Below, piece after piece: positions 14,137 to 16,270 of a stretch of DNA of 16,270 nucleotides. Below the pieces are notes generated by a model that did no database searches, was not told the origin of the DNA, and saw only the letters and a program-made list of their open reading frames with translations. Source of the stretch: an uncultured Muribaculaceae bacterium (lineage in GTDB: Bacteria > Bacteroidota > Bacteroidia > Bacteroidales > Muribaculaceae). The stretch covers positions 1 to 16,270 of the forward strand of contig CAJUQP010000058.1 in assembly GCA_910588245.1 (NCBI GenBank), in the 5' to 3' direction. Position 1 is the first letter of the stretch. Each line of letters begins with the position of its first letter. The translations under genes and the position numbers were made by a program.

Positions 14137-16004
14137 TCCAGCACCCTCGTCTCCCTCGGGGCGAACTCATAGACGCCGTTCTCCGGGCGGAGCACCACGG
14201 TCTCGCCCGTCACCACATCGCGATACTTCTGTCCTTCCGGAATAATCTCCGCATACCGCGACATATCCACGGCATTCGCCTTGTCGCGGCCATTCATGAC
14301 CACCACAAACGAATCGTCGCCGGCCTTCCGTTCATACAGATACAAACCATTGTCGGGCATGAAATGTTTCATCTTCCCTTCAGCGGCAGCCTTGCTCCCC
14401 TTGCGCCAGGCGTTGAGGGCGGCGATATAGTCGTAAGCCTCGTTCTGTAGCGGCGTGCGTCCCGCGCGCATGAATGAATTGACAGTGTCGCCGGGGAAAC
14501 CGCCGGGCACATCCTTGCGCACGTTGCCGTCGCCACCCTTGCGCGTGCCGCTCATCAGCAGTTCAGTGCCATAGTAGATCTGCGGGATACCGGGCACCGT
14601 GAGCAGCATCGTGACAGCCTGCTTCCAGCTGCCGAGCGAGTCGATGTCGCTCTGGATCACGCGCTCCGTGTCGTGGTTGTCGAGGAAGCGGAGCACCTTC
14701 AGCGGATCGGCATACACATAGTCGAGCGCGAAATGATCATACAGTTTGTTGAGGCCGTTCCAGGGGTCGGTGTCCTCCTTATAAGGAGCGAGGTCGGCCG
14801 ATTTGATCATGAAGGGGAAATCCATCACGGTCGGAAGATTGGTGTCGCCCGCGGCTTTCGACAGCGCGGAGCCCCCCTGCCAGCGCCCAACGCCGGCAAC
14901 GTCGCCAAACCAGCATTCACCCACTATGTTGAAATCAGGATACTCCCTCTTGACGGCGTCGATCCATGCCGCCATCGCATCCTTGTCGGCGTAAGGATAC
15001 GTGTCCATGCGTATGCCGTCGATCTGCGACTCCTCGATCCACCATATCGAATTCTGCACCAGATATTTCATGAGATGCGGATTGCGCTGGTTGAGGTCGG
15101 GCATCTCCTTCACAAACCATCCGTCGACGCTTATCTTGCGGTCGTAGTCGGAGGCATAGGGATCGGTGAGCGTCGATAGGCGGTAGTTCGTCTGGTGGTA
15201 GTCGCCGTTGAAGTTAAGCCAGTCGGAGGAGGGAAGGTTGTCGATCCAGGGATGGGCGCTCCCCGAATGGTTGAAGATCATGTCCATCACCGTCTTGATG
15301 CCCCTCCCGTGGAGAGAGTCGATCATGACGGCATACTCCTCATTGCTGCCGAAGCGCGGGTCTATACGGTAGTAATCGGTGGTGGCGTAGCCGTGGTAAC
15401 TGCCCCCGTCGCCCGGCATGTCATTCTCGAGCACGGGGTTAACCCATACGGCCGTCACCCCGAGCGAGTCGATATAGTCCATATGATCCATGATGCCGGC
15501 GATGTCGCCGCCGTGGCGCATGTTGGGCTGCGTGCGGTCTACCGGCGCAGGATTGCGCATCGACTTTATGACATTGTTGGAGGGGTCGCCGTCGGCGAAA
15601 CGGTCGGGCATTATCAGATAGAGCACGTCGGCCGCCGAGAATCCCTGCGCCCCCTTCTGCTCCCTGCGGGCCTTAAGCTCATATTCCATCTTCTGCTTCT
15701 TCTTCCCTTCGCGCCATGTGAGCGTCATCTTCCCCGGCTTGGTCTCCGGAGAGAGGGTGAGATATACGTATTGCCAGTCGGGGGAGCCGTTGAGACGCAC
15801 CACGCTGTCGACCGTGACGCCCGGATAATCCACAGAGAACTCGGTGCCACGGATATCCTTGCCGTAGACCTGAAGCTGGAGCGACGTGTCGTTCATGCCC
15901 GTCCACCAATGGGGCGGATCGATTCTCTCGGCCTTGAAAGCGGAAGCCAATGCCGGCACGCCGATAAGCGCCGACACAGCGATAAATTTAGTTAAGCTAT
16001 TCAT
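14121..16004 (-). CDS. susA: GH13 cyclomaltodextrinase/neopullulanase, SusA-like
   Basis: From the ATG at 16004 the product is 627 residues with a signal peptide (MNSLTKFIAVSALIGVPALASA), so it is periplasmic. Residues about 23-110 form the N-terminal beta domain of cyclomaltodextrinases (RIDPPHWWTGMNDTSLQLQV). The GH13 barrel follows from about 125: LIMPDRFADGDPSNN, region I DMIFNH (241-246), region II DGIRMDTY with nucleophile D334, region III IVGECWF with acid/base E363, and region IV FLDNHDTER with D445. The C-terminal domain ends in an all-beta region. The architecture matches SusA, which cleaves maltooligosaccharides after import; no other sus genes are in the window, so the symbol is by resemblance. 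A -7 box at 16031-16038 supports the start at 16004 over 16022. All catalytic residues are present. Confidence 0.9.
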   Translation of the reverse strand: MNSLTKFIAVSALIGVPALASAFKAERIDPPHWWTGMNDTSLQLQVYGKDIRGTEFSVDYPGVTVDSVVRLNGSPDWQYVYLTLSPETKPGKMTLTWREGKKKQKMEYELKARREQKGAQGFSAADVLYLIMPDRFADGDPSNNVIKSMRNPAPVDRTQPNMRHGGDIAGIMDHMDYIDSLGVTAVWVNPVLENDMPGDGGSYHGYATTDYYRIDPRFGSNEEYAVMIDSLHGRGIKTVMDMIFNHSGSAHPWIDNLPSSDWLNFNGDYHQTNYRLSTLTDPYASDYDRKISVDGWFVKEMPDLNQRNPHLMKYLVQNSIWWIEESQIDGIRMDTYPYADKDAMAAWIDAVKREYPDFNIVGECWFGDVAGVGRWQGGSALSKAAGDTNLPTVMDFPFMIKSADLAPYKEDTDPWNGLNKLYDHFALDYVYADPLKVLRFLDNHDTERVIQSDIDSLGSWKQAVTMLLTVPGIPQIYYGTELLMSGTRKGGDGNVRKDVPGGFPGDTVNSFMRAGRTPLQNEAYDYIAALNAWRKGSKAAAEGKMKHFMPDNGLYLYERKAGDDSFVVVMNGRDKANAVDMSRYAEIIPEGQKYRDVVTGETVVLRPENGVYEFAPRETRVLENVEF

Positions 16005-16030
16005 CTGTATATTGTTTGACATTTATGCTG

Positions 16031-16038
16031 CAAAAATA
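16031..16038 (-). promoter_or_regulatory. Predicted -7 box of the amylase gene
   Basis: On the minus strand TATTTTTG matches TAnnTTTG. It gives a leader of about 20 bases to the ATG at 16004, but almost none to the one at 16022. No clear TTTG -33 is seen at the normal distance. Confidence 0.55.
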
Positions 16039-16063
16039 AGCAAAAAAAGCGAGATAACCTCAT

Positions 16064-16270
16064 GCGCGAAGCGCAAAGCATTGTGCGCTTCGCACAAAGT
16101 ATTGTGCGCAAAGCGCAAAGTGTTAAGAGTGAAGAGTCAAGAGTGAAGGGTGAAGAGTCAAGGGTGAAGAGTCAAGAGTCAAGAGTCAAGAGTCAAGAGG
16201 CAAGAGTCAAGAGTCAAGAGTCAAGGGTGAAGAGTCAAGGGTGAAGAGTCAAGGGTGAAGAGTCAAGAGT
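16064..16270. repeat. Long heptamer-phased array (GCGCRAA... then GAGTCAA/GGGTGAA)
   Basis: From 16064 to the window end the sequence divides into 7-base units without a slip: GCGCGAA, GCGCAAA, GCATTGT, GCGCTTC, GCACAAA, GTATTGT, GCGCAAA, GCGCAAA, GTGTTAA, then about 20 units of GAGTCAA, GAGTGAA, GGGTGAA or GAGGCAA. The first part also shows three 21-base units (16061-16123). The palindrome TGTGCG-CTT-CGCACA is at 16082-16096. The array continues past the window edge. Confidence 0.85.

Noticed and set aside
15195..15995. Plus-strand frame of 266 codons inside the amylase gene
   Set aside because: It is antisense to a GH13 gene with all catalytic motifs. Val/His/Arg-rich sequence without domains is typical of a complement frame in GC-rich DNA.
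16064..16270. Possible CRISPR array
   Set aside because: Units are 7 bases with no unique spacers and no cas genes nearby; it is a simple tandem array.

Overview
The window looks like a chromosomal segment of a gut Bacteroidota, order Bacteroidales, perhaps Muribaculaceae (inferred, not proven). The evidence is lipoprotein fimbrillins with DUF5119 and DUF3575 partners, a SusA-like periplasmic GH13 amylase, TAnnTTTG-type -7 boxes, few Shine-Dalgarno sequences, and short heptamer-type repeats between genes.

Layout. Bases 1-1983 are a decay zone. It holds the 3' end of an unknown gene, a frameshifted XRE antitoxin-like gene, a truncated carboxypeptidase-regulatory-like protein, a TolC N-terminal fragment joined to an unrelated C-terminal fragment, and a DUF362 remnant that has lost its middle. 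Bases 2011-3191 carry an intact secreted protein with four 29-residue DKNYY-like repeats, preceded by a strong leader hairpin, and an intact small diacylglycerol/undecaprenol kinase (dgkA). Bases 3192-3530 hold a TTAAAG-rich tandem array and nested inverted repeats.

Bases 3531-10208 on the minus strand form a fimbrial (type V pilus-like) locus. In transcription order it encodes an OmpA-like/DUF3575 outer-membrane protein, a DUF5119 lipoprotein (anchor/assembly-like), a fimbrillin-like lipoprotein, a strong intrinsic terminator, and a roughly 1000-residue fimbrillin-like lipoprotein with a FISUMP-type C-terminal domain (tip adhesin-like). The promoter region of this locus has a G10 homopolymer just upstream of the predicted -33 region, which suggests phase-variable expression by strand slippage.

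Bases 10614-13463 on the plus strand are housekeeping genes: ispE, then grpE-dnaJ. A 17-bp perfect hairpin separates dnaJ from two minus-strand genes: a GH13 cyclomaltodextrinase/neopullulanase (SusA-like) and, downstream of it, a SPOR-domain lipoprotein. The window ends in a long heptamer-phased array.

I found no clearly new multi-gene system. The most interesting signals are the poly-G tract at the fimbrial promoter, the recurring 7-bp-period arrays at gene borders (two of which supply stop codons), the composite adhesin gene, and the way the fragments in the first 2 kb keep ends but lose middles.
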